Shown here piece by piece: positions 54,876-64,000 of a stretch of 64,000 nt of DNA. Position 1 is the stretch's first letter. Each line of letters starts with the position of its first letter. The notes under the pieces are model-generated. The model was not told the DNA's origin, made no database searches, and was given only the letters and a program-made list of their open reading frames with translations. The translations under genes and the position numbers were made by a program. The DNA lies in contig CM066985.1 in the NCBI GenBank assembly GCA_033977485.1, positions 71,967,045 through 72,031,044 on the forward strand, given 5' to 3'. This DNA comes from Hydrangea macrophylla (Eukaryota > Streptophyta > Magnoliopsida > Cornales > Hydrangeaceae).

Positions 54876-54961
54876 CTGCAAATATTGTCTAAATCAACAA
54901 GGATAACAAAAAAAATCACTGCAATGATCAAAAATGCAAAATAAGGCAGAAGAGTGAGTAC

Positions 54962-55076
54962 CTTCCAGCAAACACAATAATCCTCTGTTGCTGCTTTTTG
55001 TTCTGGCGATGCTTGAGAGCCAACTGAGCAACCTGGATCACAGCTGCCAAGTTCATCTCACCACGTACTTCTAAAC
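54962..55076 (-). pseudogene. RPN10: RPN10 exon 3 (VWA domain), intact
   Basis: Reads GLEVRGEMNLAAVIQVAQLA and LKHRQNKKQQQRIIVFAG, nearly identical to the conserved plant RPN10 VWA core. Acceptor TTCAG (complement of 55077-55081) and donor GTACTC (complement of 54956-54961) are proper. Phase matches exon 2 (one base carried over) and exon 4 (two bases carried over). No lesion in this exon; it is called a pseudogene because neighbouring exons are broken. Confidence 0.92.
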
Positions 55077-55208
55077 CTGAACTAAGAAACCATGAAACTT
55101 CAGTCTTCAGAACAAACATACAATGAGAAAGAAATTTCAGCCAGTGAATGAAAATGATAACAATTTAACGAACAAATTTGCATGTAAAAGCAAAGAGTAA
55201 ATGATTTG

Positions 55209-55361
55209 CTACCCAGATTTTGTATCCCAAATGTTTCCAAAACGCATGCAACAGTGGGCCCACTTGATTTTGATTGGAAGTTGAAGTGGTCCCACAATTA
55301 TTGAAGGTGGTCCCACTCCACATGTATTTGGAAATTATATGGGATGCAAAAATTGGGAAGC
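55209..55361. repeat. imperfect inverted repeat, MITE-like
   Basis: 'gctacccagattttgtatccc...tttccaaa' at the left pairs with the complement of 'tttggaaattatatgggatgcaaaaattgggaagc' at the right. The interior repeats 'gtgg(t/g)ccca(c/a)' words. No clear TSD. Confidence 0.45.
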
Positions 55362-55502
55362 ATGCTGCATAACATTACTCAAAAGTAAATAAACAAAGTT
55401 CAGCCCCCAAGGCATACTTTTGGCCAAGTTCTTTTATGCTATAATGCATATGATAGTTAGCACAAAGACCCACAAAAACTAATCAATATATGGCTGTGTA
55501 AA

Positions 55503-55894
55503 CAGGGGCGGATTCACGTGTAAGGTTGGGGGGCTTAAGCCCACGCCATACTTTGGAAAATTGCACATTTGCACTAAAAAAAATTACAGTTAAGCCCCCC
55601 CTCCAAAAATTACAAAAGTCCCTCTCTGACATTATAAATTTGTCATATTAGGCCCAAATTACACAAAATATGTGTAAATAGGTTCAAAAGCAACCCCTAA
55701 CATTATAAATTTGTCATATTAGGTCCAAAATATACACAAAATATGTATAAATGGGTCCAAAAGCCCCCACTAACATATAATTTGTCATATTAGGTCCAAA
55801 ATATACACAATATATGTATAAATAGGTACAAAAAAAAAAAAATTCAGTGGCAGCGTATCAAGTCCCCCGGAATGATTTTCTAAGTCCGCCCCTG
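55503..55894. mobile_element. non-autonomous hAT-like element
   Basis: Starts CAGGGGCGGATTCACG and ends ...TAAGTCCGCCCCTG, inverted ends of the same class as the element at 5431-6023. The interior repeats 'taacattataaatttgtcatattaggtccaaaatatacacaaaatatgtataaa' imperfectly three times. The flanking 8-mers TGTGTAAA and CATGTCAA match at only five positions, so the TSD is decayed or wrongly placed. Confidence 0.65.
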
Positions 55895-55967
55895 CATGTC
55901 AATAATACGAAATGAACATAATAGAAAAAAAAAAGTAAAAAAATGGTGAATCCAACTAGTAGCTAAC

Positions 55968-56082
55968 CATGCATGCAAGCCAAGACCTTGCCGAGATCGC
56001 TGGTTGGAGTAACCAATACACAAACCCCTTTGCCTGCCATTGTCAATAGACTCAATACTCCCACTGTATTATCCGGATTAGA
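55968..56082 (-). pseudogene. RPN10: RPN10 exon 2 (VWA domain) with in-frame insertion
   Basis: After acceptor TGCAG it reads SNPDNTVGVLSLLTMAGKGV and then CVLVTPTSDLGKVLACMH, typical RPN10 except for three extra residues (SLL) that look like a 9-bp duplication ('tattgagtc/tattga'). The donor is GTTAGC. Exon 1, which carries the start codon and the VWA motif beginning (in known family members) with an MVLEATMICIDNSEW-type sequence, was sought up to 57.6 kb and not seen, so this copy appears 5'-truncated. Confidence 0.9.
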
Positions 56083-56456
56083 CTGCAACTATATATATAT
56101 CCCAGGACTTTTGTTATCGGCTGTTGGATTGTGTTTTCATTAAGGCTACTTCTGTCATACGATCTAACGGTCACAACAGAAATTCTCATATTAAAATAGA
56201 AAGGACTATATATATATATATAAGAAAGTTAACTAATAAGCTGCAAAAGCATCAAAAAGGGGGAAATTTATGAAACAACAACACAGAACACGGTAATCTA
56301 ACCGCAACATGGATTGATTATACATATTATATAAACGTATATATACATACGTAAACATTCCAATATGTATTGCTAAAAATAATTATATGGGAAAATTAAA
56401 TAAAATAATTTAAAAGCCCAGCAGTTTGTCCAGCGGTTTGTCCATATAGGAACTTA

Positions 56457-56694
56457 GAGCATTAACAATGGGCTTGATTGGTACAACTTAGGAGAACTTA
56501 GCAGAAAATCATTAACAATGATGTGTGTTTAACTAATGTATAGGATAGTAAAACTTAACTTTGTGGTACGCCTAAGTTTGACTAACGTACAAGCCATACG
56601 GCACACAGTGTGCCGTCCCACTACCACACGGCACACACTATGCCACGTGCTTCCCAAACAGCATAGTGTGTGCCGTTTAGATCATTTTTCTTTC

Positions 56695-56726
<32 letters not shown>

Positions 56727-56922
56727 GTGTTAGTTGCACATTTTTCATTCCAAACGGCATAATGTGTGCCGCACCATTGCACACGGCACAATGTGTGCCG
56801 CACCATTCTTCACACGGCACAGTTTGTGTCGTCCCCTTATTCCCCATTGCTAGCGCCCTCTGGCCTGTATAACAACTTAGTCTAAGTTTCCCTTAAGTTT
56901 AAGAACTCCATTGTGGATGCTC
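56457..56922. mobile_element. MITE with TTA TSD and palindromic motif cluster
   Basis: Ends GAGCATTAACAATGG and, inverted, GAGCATCCACAATGG. TTA on both sides (56454-56456, 56923-56925) suggests PIF/Harbinger type. Between about 56594 and 56832 the word CGGCACACANTGTGCCG and half-copies occur about seven times, each nearly self-complementary, separated by a T run (56706-56726). Confidence 0.65.
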
Positions 56923-56925
56923 TTA

Positions 56926-57650
56926 GGTAGGAGTATTGTAGTGAAAATTAAGTTTACAATTTCGTTAAATTCATTAGCATACAAGGTAGTCGCCAAGTGA
57001 CTAGCCGGTAGAGGGTTAACCGGCCAAGCCTTTGCCGGATAGGCTATTCTTTTTTTTAATATATCCCCTAGCCGGCATTGGCACTACCGGCTGGGTTTTG
57101 TTTTCAAAAAAAAATTTTTGGTAGCCAAAGAAATTATTACAAAAAAAAAAATTAAAAATTAAAAAATTATGCCAACGCAACTAGCCGGCTGAGGGATAGT
57201 CGGCCAAATCTTGTTTAAGCATTTGAACAACTAATATCAGTATATAAGAAGTTAAAAGAAAATAAAACTCTTACTTAATGTTTCAAGAAGGCTTTACATT
57301 CATTGGATGTAAGGTTAGTGTACTCACAAAGGGCGAAGAACATTATATAATTAAAACTAACAAAACCACTCACACACCATAGGCTTATATAATTAAAACT
57401 AATAAAATTACGAAGAACATTATATAATTAAAACTAATAAAATTGCATTCTGCGAGTAGCATAGCAATAATGTTCGGAGAAGGCCATTGAAGAAGTGGTT
57501 GTGGCCCTTGTGGGTTCTTAAAATTGTAACCAAATTGGCAATAAAAAAATTCTGAAGAAATTATGAGATTGTAACACACACACACTCACACCCCATCATG
57601 CTTCCGGAAAGAGATTTCGAAGATGAAATTGTCCTGGGGACAATCAATTC
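56926..57650. other. intergenic, short local repeats
   Basis: 'ctagccggtagagggttaaccggcc' at 57001 is echoed by 'ctagccggctgagggatagtcggcc' at 57180. Around 57342-57443 'gaagaacattatataattaaaactaa' is repeated two to three times. No gene supported. Confidence 0.45.
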
Positions 57651-57764
57651 TGTTAAGAGATAAGAAAGAGAAAGTGAAGGCTTAACCACAATAGTTAGAG
57701 TCAACACATATTTATATTAATATGAGAAATATCAAAATTACAATATTGTCCTTATACGCTAACA
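57651..57764 (-). repeat. copia C 3' LTR
   Basis: 114 bp, TGTTAAGAGATAAG ... CGCTAACA on the plus strand; differs from the other LTR at four sites. Confidence 0.9.
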
Positions 57765-57793
57765 CTCCCCCCCCCCCCCCCCCCCCCCCCCCA
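57765..57793 (-). promoter_or_regulatory. copia C polypurine tract (G run)
   Basis: On the minus strand a run of about 26 G followed by AG lies directly beside the 3' LTR. The site is right for the polypurine tract, but the run is longer than usual and may have expanded or been miscalled. Confidence 0.65.
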
Positions 57794-57794
57794 A

Positions 57795-59130
57795 GCTGGA
57801 GCATAGATATCAACCATGCCGAGCTTGTTACAAAAATCATTGAAAGGACCCTTATTTAAAGCCTTAGTAAGAAAATTTCCTAACTGAGCATTAGACCTAA
57901 CAAATGAAGTAACTACTTGTTTCCTCATGACCATATCTCTGATAAAATGGCAATCAACTTCAATATGCTTGCTCCTCTCATGAAATACTGGATTACTAGC
58001 AATGTACATGGCGGCTTGATTGTTACAATACATCTTCATAAGCCTCTCACTTGAAAAACCCATCTCTTGCAACATAGACTTCATCCATAACAACTCACAT
58101 GCAGTGTGAGCCATAGCTCTATATTCAGCCTCTGCACTAGATCTAGCAACAACATTTTGCTTTTTGCTCTTTCAGCTGACCAAATTTCCACCAACAAAAA
58201 CACAAAAACCTGAGACTGAACGCCTATCCAGATGATCTCCAGCCCAACTAGCATCTGAGAACCCTACTATCTCCAAGTTATTTGAAGGTTTCATCACAAA
58301 ACCCTTACTAGGGGCACCTTTCCAGTATCTCAATATACGACACACAGCGTCCCAGTGGTGTTGTTTGGGATTCTGCATAAACTGACTAACAACTCCTACA
58401 GAAAAAGTAATGTCTGGTCGAGTCACGGTCAAATAAATCAGCTTACCCACAAGTCTCCTATATCTTCTAGCATCACCAAAATCTTGTCCATCTTCTTTAC
58501 TAAACTTAATATTTGAATCCATTGGAGTGTCAATCGGTTTTGAACCCATCATACCAGTTTCATTCCGTAAATCAAGCACATACTTCCATGAGACAAAGAT
58601 ATTCCTTCTTTAGACCTGGCTACCTCAATACCCAAGAAACAGTGTAGTAGCCCCAAATCTTTCATATGAAAGTGCTTGCTTAGGTGAGATTTTAACAACT
58701 GTATACCTTCACAGTCATTGCCAGTAATTACAATGTCATCCACATATACTGCTAGGACAATCGTACATTTCTCACCACTTCTCACAAAAACTGAATGATC
58801 AGAACTAGCCCTTTTCAACCCATACAAGGTAGCTACTTGACTGAACTTGTCAAACCATGCTCTGGGAGATTGTTTAAGACCATAAATGGCTTTCTTCAAC
58901 TTACAGACCTTATGTGACTCCCCCTGAGTAACATACCCAGGAGGTTGCTCCATATACACCTCCTCGTGAAGATCACCATGAAGAAAGGCATTTTTTATGT
59001 CAAGTTGATATAGAGGCCACTGTTGATTGACAGCAACTGCCAATAATACACGAACGGAACTGAGACGAGCCACAGGAGAGAAAGTTTCAAAGTAATCAAC
59101 ACCAAAGGTCTGAGTGTATCCTTTGGCCAC
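57795..59130 (-). pseudogene. pol: copia C reverse transcriptase and RNase H, frameshifted
   Basis: Three minus-strand frames cover this part. 58549-59130 carries most of reverse transcriptase (MAKGYTQTFGVDYFETFSPV, LDIKNAFLHGDL, active site YVDDIVITGND). 58172-58579 carries its end and the connection (DTPMDSNIKFSKEDG, LVGKLIYLTVTRPDITFSV) and the first RNase H part (GFSDASWAGD). 57795-58114 carries the rest of RNase H (ACELLWMKSM, CNNQAAMYIASNPVFHERSK). Frames change near 58560 and near 58150, so no full enzyme can be made. Confidence 0.88.
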
Positions 59131-60900
59131 CAGACGTGCTTTTAATATATCAACAGTACCATCCGGGTGAGATATTTAACCACATAGACCCAACGGCTCC
59201 CCACAACTTGTTTTCCAGACGGAAGATTAGTAACTCCCACGTACCATTTTTGTACAAAGCCGAAATCTCATCATCCATAGCACTCTTCCATCCAGGAGAA
59301 ACCAATGCCTGAACATGTGACTAAGGAATAGAAACAGAAGACAAAGCACTAACAAAGGAACAAAGATGAGGAGATAAATGAGAATAAGAAACAACTTGAT
59401 CAATTGGATGGTGAGTGCAAGAACGAGTACCTTTTCGAAGAGCAATAGGGAGATCAGAAGGTTGAGGGACATCAGCTGAAGTTGATGATGAAAGTGGTGG
59501 AGCAGATGAATCTTTAGTCCTTGGTGGTCTGTGTGGCTTATCACGACGACTATAAACTTGGAGCGGTGGAGACGAAACTGGAGGTATAGGCATAGGAAGT
59601 GATGAGAACGGAGCAAGAATATCCACATCTAGACTTGCCCCGGACGATGTAAAGAAACACGAGCCTTCGAAAAATGTGACATCGGCACTGACAACATAGC
59701 GACGACTCTGAGGATTATAACATTTATATCCTTTCTGGGTACGAGAATATCCCACAAAAACACATTTAGTAGCACAAGGATCCAATTAATCTTGACCTGG
59801 AGTAAGAACATGAACAAACGCAACACAGCCATAAGACACGTGGAGGCAAAGAGAACAATGACTTACGAGGATATAGAATAGAGTGAGGAGTCTTTCCATG
59901 GAGAACAGAAGAGGGCATACGATTAATGAGATAACATGCAGTAAGAATAGCGTCACCCCAAAAATATTTAGACACATGCATATGCAGCATTGCATAATAG
60001 TTCTGGCCACCTCCAGAAGGTGTCGATTTTTACGTTCAGCAACACCATTCTGTTGAGGGGTATACCCACAAAAAGATTGATGAATTATTCCTTGCGAATC
60101 ACAATAGGACTGACATATTCTAAAGCATTATCAGACTGTAAAATACGGATATTGCAATCAAATTGAGTCACAATCTCTTTATGAAATAGTTGAAAAACAA
60201 AAGCAATATCGGAACGTTCTTTCATTAAAAATATCCATGACATTCTTGAACAATGATCCACAAAAGACACAAAATAAGAAAACCCTAACAGACTCTTATG
60301 TCTAGATGGACCCCAAACGTCGGAATGAACCAGCTCAAAAGAAGTGAACCGACGATTATTTTGACGTAAAGGAAAAGACACTCTATGGTGCTTGGCTAAC
60401 TGGCAAGCCTCACACTCTAAATTAGACACAGACTTAAATGACGGAAAAACCAACTTCAAGGACTGCAAGGAAGGAAGACCAAGCCTACAGTGCCACTGAT
60501 GTGGGGAGACAGATGCTTGTAAAGCCACTGATTTATTTGCCGACGGATGTTGTTCCAAGTAATAAAGACCGTCTCGCTCACGACCTCCACCAATCATCTT
60601 CTTCGAATTGAGGTCCTGAAAAATGCAAGAAGAGGGATAAAAGGTTACTGAACCGTTAAATGATTTGGTAAGTTGACTGACCGACAAGAGACTAAGGGGA
60701 AACTGAGGAATATAATTTACATAAGATAATTTTAGAGATGAAGTTGGAGAGACAGAACCATGACCAACTATAGGACACGAGCGACCATCAGCTAAAACAA
60801 CCGTGGATTTTAAGGATGAACTATTCAATTGTGAAATAAATTGGACTTACCAGTCATATGTGCAGAAGCTCCTGAGTCAATAACCTATGGGGAAGGAGCA
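59131..60900 (-). pseudogene. pol: copia C protease and integrase, multiply disrupted
   Basis: Protease motif VIDSGASAHMTGK lies near 60846-60884 and is preceded by TAG (complement of 60885-60887) where Trp is usual. The frame shifts soon after, and 60085-60828 encodes GAG-pre-integrase (QWHCRLGLPSLQSLK, CQLAKHHRVSF) and the first integrase half (VHSDVWGPSRHK, LQSDNALEYV). The second half (ARTIMQCCICMCLNIFG, then CATKCVFVGYSRTQKGYK in 59321-59785) is split over other frames. A variable Ser/Pro-rich linker leads to reverse transcriptase. Clearly non-functional. Confidence 0.85.
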
Positions 60901-60974
60901 GAAGAAAGACAAGCAACATTACCTGAGTGAGCAAAACCGACTGTGTCAGACAGAGACATTTGCTGTTGGTTGGA

Positions 60975-61374
60975 TCAAGGCATTGTATTCCTCCCTAGAA
61001 ATAGTGATAGAGTCACTTGAAGAAGCCACGGCAGGTTGAGAAGGAGTACTAACTTACGGATTTGACCCAGCTGATGGGTTATCGGAGGAGAACAAGGCAG
61101 GATTAGGAGAGGTCTCCCAAGGTTTACCATGAAGATCATAACACCTATCAACCGTATGGTTGTCACCACCACAATGGGTGCAGTGAAGAAAACCACGGCC
61201 TCTACCAAAACCACGACCACAATTTGGATATCCCCCTCGTCCTCTATTACCATTAAAACCTGAATTAGAATTATTGAAACCACGACCACCACGACCCCTA
61301 TTATTATTATGAAAATTGCCACGACCACGAAAGGCACCTGGATAGCCAGTAGAAGTGACTAATGCAGAATTCTC
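60975..61374 (-). pseudogene. gag: copia C Gag nucleocapsid part
   Basis: In line with gag after its stop at 61375-61377. The minus strand reads a Gly/Arg/Asn-rich RGG-like stretch (GRGNFHNNNRGRGGRG) and then a CCHC zinc knuckle CTHCGGDNHTVDRC (about 61140-61181), which binds element RNA. Additional stops follow. Confidence 0.75.
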
Positions 61375-62034
61375 CTAACTGACTGTATCAGAAGAGGCAG
61401 AAGACTCAGTAGTAACTCGAAGAATGCGAGCATATCCATTGCTCAATGAGGGAATACTACCATCACTTGCCAAAATTTGGGCCTTAACGGACTGAAGATT
61501 AGAATGTAACCCAGCAAGAAATTTAGACACATAAAATTCCTCACGTTGCTTTTTAATAACGTCGACATCATTTGTCACTGGATGATATTGACTTAACTCA
61601 TCTATTAACCCTTTAAACATGCTACAGTACTCACTAACAGACTTCTCATTTTGTTGGAGAAGGAATAGATTTTGATACACATCATAAACCTTAGAAACAT
61701 TTTTCTCTATTGAAAACATCTCATGAATAGACTCCCATATTTCTTTGGCTGAAGACAAAAACATCACATTTGAAGAGATAGTAGGTTCCATACTGTTCCA
61801 TAACCACGACATAACAATATAATTTTCGGATACCCAATCATCATACTCTTTGCTATCATTAGTAGGGGGTGCAGACATGATGTATTTCAATTTCTTTCGA
61901 GCACCTAAGGCAACTTTCATGGATTGAGCCCACAACAAATAATTGGACCCATTTAACTTTGTGGTTATAATTTGTATACTAACGACATCAGACGCTGAAA
62001 TAGAACCTGTCTTTCCGGAACCCGAAGCAGCCAT
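61375..62034 (-). CDS. gag: copia C Gag, capsid part
   Basis: 219 codons starting MAASGSGKTGSISASDVVSI on the minus strand. It shows the copia Gag (UBN2-type) pattern: LNGSNYLLWAQSMKVALGAR, WLWNSMEPTISSNVMF, EIWESIHEMFS, and KFLAGLHSNLQSVKAQILAS. It ends prematurely at TAG (61375-61377) before the zinc knuckle, which continues in the same frame. The start is the first ATG after a ~650-bp leader that contains a 93-bp tandem repeat. Confidence 0.85.
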   Translation of the reverse strand: MAASGSGKTGSISASDVVSIQIITTKLNGSNYLLWAQSMKVALGARKKLKYIMSAPPTNDSKEYDDWVSENYIVMSWLWNSMEPTISSNVMFLSSAKEIWESIHEMFSIEKNVSKVYDVYQNLFLLQQNEKSVSEYCSMFKGLIDELSQYHPVTNDVDVIKKQREEFYVSKFLAGLHSNLQSVKAQILASDGSIPSLSNGYARILRVTTESSASSDTVS

Positions 62035-62322
62035 ACTATACTAACTATCAATAGGAGCCTTATACCGACAAGAAACAAACTACCAACGAACAGAAAACAA
62101 CATTAACAATCAAACACAGACATAAACTAACCAATGAGGTCCATAATGGGACCTAGACAACCTGGAAGGAGATTCCACCAATCAAAATTGCCCAATTGAG
62201 AGCTAATCAATAAGAATCTGTTACCTTGGATGACAGTGGGATAAAGAAAGAAAGGAAAAATCATAATAGATTGATCTGGTAGGTCTCGGCCAGGGTTGTG
62301 GGTGTCGGCTGGGCTTGGGTAG

Positions 62323-62560
62323 ATGATAGGTAGCTTCAGCTAGGTCATGGGGACCTGGGTGATGTCGATTTGGTGTGGGTATGCCAGTAGGTGCTGCGGC
62401 TAGGATAGATTAGGGGTGTATGGGTCTCGGCTAGGTCATGCAGGGGTCAGGGTGATGTCGATTTGGTGTGGGTAGGCCAGTAGGTGCTGCGGCTAGGGTA
62501 GATTAGGGTGTATGGGTCTCGGCTAGGTCAGATACAGGGCATGTGGTTCTCGGCTAGGGA
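62323..62560 (-). repeat. tandem repeat in copia C leader, ~93-bp period
   Basis: 'gatgtcgatttggtgtgggta' begins at 62361 and again at 62454, followed in each case by 'gccagtaggtgctgcggctagg' and 'gggtctcggctaggtca'. A further partial unit lies on each side. It is in the untranslated region between primer site and gag, where variable tandem repeats are common in LTR elements. Confidence 0.7.
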
Positions 62561-62669
62561 GTATCAACAAGAACAATAGGTTGTTAAGGTGGTGGAGTGG
62601 ATATTACGTTGTGTTTGTGGTGGTGGTTGCGTGGTGGTGATAGGAGGCACAGAGAACCCTAATAGGGAG

Positions 62670-62681
62670 GCTCTGATACCA
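62670..62681 (-). promoter_or_regulatory. copia C primer-binding site
   Basis: Minus-strand TGGTATCAGAGC abuts the 5' LTR and is complementary to initiator tRNA-Met. Confidence 0.9.
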
Positions 62682-62795
62682 TGTTAAGAGATAAGAAAGA
62701 GAAAGTAAAGGCTTAACCACAATGGTTAGAGCCAACACATATTTATATTAATATGAGAAATATCAAAATTACAATATTGTCCTTATATGCTAACA
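62682..62795 (-). repeat. copia C 5' LTR
   Basis: 114 bp, next to TSD AATTC (62796-62800). Confidence 0.9.
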
Positions 62796-62800
62796 AATTC

Positions 62801-63652
62801 ATTGCAACCAAAATTGGCAATAAAAATGAGCACATTGATATACGAGAAATGTATAGAGAGGGGAAATTGGGGGAAATCGTTTTATTGTAACTAAATCGGC
62901 AATTAAAACGAGCATACAGATAAATGTGTGTGTGTATGTGTGTGTGTAGATACATGTAATTATATATGTATAAACAGATCTGAATATGTATATATACGTA
63001 TGGATATATAGGTATATGTACAATCTGTATATATATATGAACTATGTGATGTATTGGTATATGTATATATCTATATATACATATCAGAGAGAGAGAGAGA
63101 GTACCGATTTGAGTGAGAGAGGGAGCTCAGATCTGTCGCCTAAAGTTTGAGAGAGAGAGAGCTTAGATCGCACAGTCGAGAGTGATCGCACAGTCGAGAG
63201 AGAGAGGAAGCTCAGATCGTCGTAGAGAGAGAGAGAGAGGGACTCAGATCGCAGAGAGAGAGAGACTCAGATCGCACAGTCGCTAAAGAGAGGTTAGAAC
63301 CCGTATAAAATTTTCCATGGAATTCATTTCCTTAGTGGGGGGAAGGAATTTGTTTTCCACAAAAATAAGTGAAAATGAGCGAAATTGAGATTTGGGGGAA
63401 AAAATTTTCATGGAAATTTTAGCCAATAAAACACCACTTTGGAGGAAAATTGATTAGTAAAATATTTTCCATGGAAAATAAGAGGAATCAAACGCACCCT
63501 TAGATCTTAACGATTTCTTTTTACACATATCATACCAAAAGAAAGGGGCTACTAGCCCGATCAAATACATCAAACAAAAAGAAGAGACTAGATCCTATCA
63601 ATCCTAGTCCAGAAGTCCTCAACATCGGACTCATACTGCGGGGCATCCTCAC
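62801..63652. other. intergenic with TA/GT and GA microsatellites
   Basis: Alternating GT/TA runs (62925-63085) give the repetitive minus-strand frames here, which are not genes. (GA)n stretches between 63085 and 63290 are interspersed with 'ctcagatcgcacagtcg' repeats. At 63300-63500 'ttttccatgga' and 'ttttccatggaaaa' recur in a MITE-like segment ending 'ggaatcaaacgcaccctta'. Beyond the exon 6 donor at 63652 the sequence does not match the RPN10 intron seen at 41.4-41.7 kb. Confidence 0.5.
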
Positions 63653-63775
63653 CAATTGCAAGTCTTGATCATCTGCAGCTGCATCAGACATATCAGTGTC
63701 CCGCACAGCAAGGCTGGCGGAGGGATCATCCACTGACATAACAAGGGCCTGCTGGAGCAGGGCATTCTCATCAAC
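63653..63775 (-). pseudogene. RPN10: RPN10 exon 6 of a second copy (second UIM), intact exon
   Basis: Minus-strand exon of 41 codons after acceptor ACAG: VDENALLQQALVMSVDDPSA then SLAVRDTDMSDAAADDQDLQ and a final L, ending at donor GTGAGG (complement of 63647-63652). ENALLQQALVMSVDD is the second ubiquitin-interacting motif of RPN10. The exon is open and in phase, unlike its counterpart at 41693-41828. Upstream exons of this copy would lie beyond 64000. Downstream, no exon 7 is found and the sequence is unlike that of the first copy, so this copy is either truncated after exon 6 or has another intron; functional status is undecided. Confidence 0.8.
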
Positions 63776-64000
63776 CTGTAGCATTCAATGTCACTTCAAT
63801 TAAGAACTCTGCAGAAACTAATAACCACAATCAAGGAGACAAAAAGATCAACAATCATGAGACATAACAAAAGGTTGCATCAGTTGCAAACTTCTTTTCA
63901 TGAAATTAGCATCCAAAAAGACGTTCTGCGGAAGGGTAGAGGAACAAAAGGAAAATAGACGTCCCAGAAAGAACCACATCTGCAATGACTTTCCAACTTG
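63776..64000 (-). other. intron 5 of the second RPN10 copy
   Basis: Homologous to 41829-42060 of the first copy, with numerous substitutions and small indels. Continues past the window edge. Confidence 0.75.

Larger units (their letters stand above)
55077..55967 (-). other. RPN10-copy intron 2 with two inserted repeats
   Basis: Holds a small imperfect inverted repeat (55209-55361) and a hAT-like element (55503-55894); otherwise unremarkable. Confidence 0.6.
57651..62795 (-). mobile_element. copia C: degraded Ty1/copia element
   Basis: Short LTRs 57651-57764 and 62682-62795 (114 bp each, four differences, 3.5%), 5-bp TSD AATTC (57646-57650 and 62796-62800), primer site on the minus strand at 62670-62681. 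Domain order on the minus strand is gag-PR-INT-RT-RNase H. The coding region has several stops and frameshifts. It is clearly older than copia A/B and G2, judged by LTR divergence and decay, and is a different family from copia A/B. 5145 bp in total. Confidence 0.93.

Noticed and set aside
53825..56082. Functional RPN10 gene
   Set aside because: Exon 1 is missing and frameshifts occur in exons 4, 5 and 6, so a working ubiquitin receptor cannot be made unless these are sequencing errors.
62743..63023. Repetitive Tyr/Ile/His-rich minus-strand ORFs
   Set aside because: They are translations of alternating TA/GT microsatellite.

Overview
This window looks like repeat-rich nuclear DNA of a flowering plant, most likely a eudicot. 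The evidence is interrupted genes with GT-AG introns, plant-type LTR retrotransposons with initiator-tRNA-Met primer sites (TGGTATCAGAGC), many MITEs with clean target-site duplications (TSDs), and exons of the plant 26S proteasome ubiquitin receptor RPN10. I cannot name the species from sequence alone. No rRNA, canonical tRNA gene, CRISPR array or bacterial operon was seen.

Region 1 (1-16.3 kb) is AT-rich intergenic DNA carrying small non-autonomous elements, several bounded exactly by TSDs: a Mutator-type element with 9-bp TSD (343-1555), a Stowaway (1693-1962), a Tourist-like MITE (2153-2436), a SINE-like retroposon with 14-bp TSD (2643-3046), a hAT element (5431-6023) that split one copy of a duplicated segment, a hAT element nested in a Harbinger-like element (7935-9514), a fold-back MITE (10894-11155), and a 3.2-kb fold-back element (12031-15243) built from four plus four head-to-head copies of a ~275-bp monomer. 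Two possible host gene pieces lie on the minus strand: an unrecognised two-exon fragment at 6.6-6.9 kb and a short putatively secreted protein at 10.3-10.7 kb.

Region 2 (16.3-41.4 kb) is a nested, partly duplicated retrotransposon complex. A long chromodomain-type Ty3/gypsy element (called G1; Tekay/Del-like, 3.8-kb LTRs) received a 4.95-kb Ty1/copia insertion (copia B, TSD CTAAC) inside pol. A second copy of the copia plus the downstream gypsy integrase (copia A plus an integrase fragment) lies directly upstream, fused to the upstream G1 LTR. Because copia A also ends in the same CTAAC followed by the same gypsy codons, the two copies arose by duplication, not by two insertions. Apart from the copia insertion the G1 gag-pol frame is open. 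Between its primer site and gag, G1 carries two extra ORFs, one with an internally repeated domain and a very acidic tail. Its LTRs carry a four-fold hairpin motif and a conserved acidic small ORF.

Region 3 (41.4-57 kb) is a decayed minus-strand RPN10 copy (exons 2-6; exon 1 not found). Its intron 5 is swollen by a non-coding TRIM-like LTR element, itself containing a hAT MITE, and by a structurally complete, very young second gypsy element (G2, 44945-53522, TSD TACGT, LTRs differing at about five bases). G2 keeps one continuous gag-pol frame broken by three stops, all of the kind expected from cytosine deamination.

Region 4 (57-64 kb) holds a MITE, a degraded minus-strand copia element (copia C, 57651-62795, TSD AATTC) and, at the right edge, RPN10 exon 6 from a second, better preserved copy that runs out of the window. 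The genes do not form a pathway: the window records serial transposition into and around a duplicated proteasome-receptor locus.
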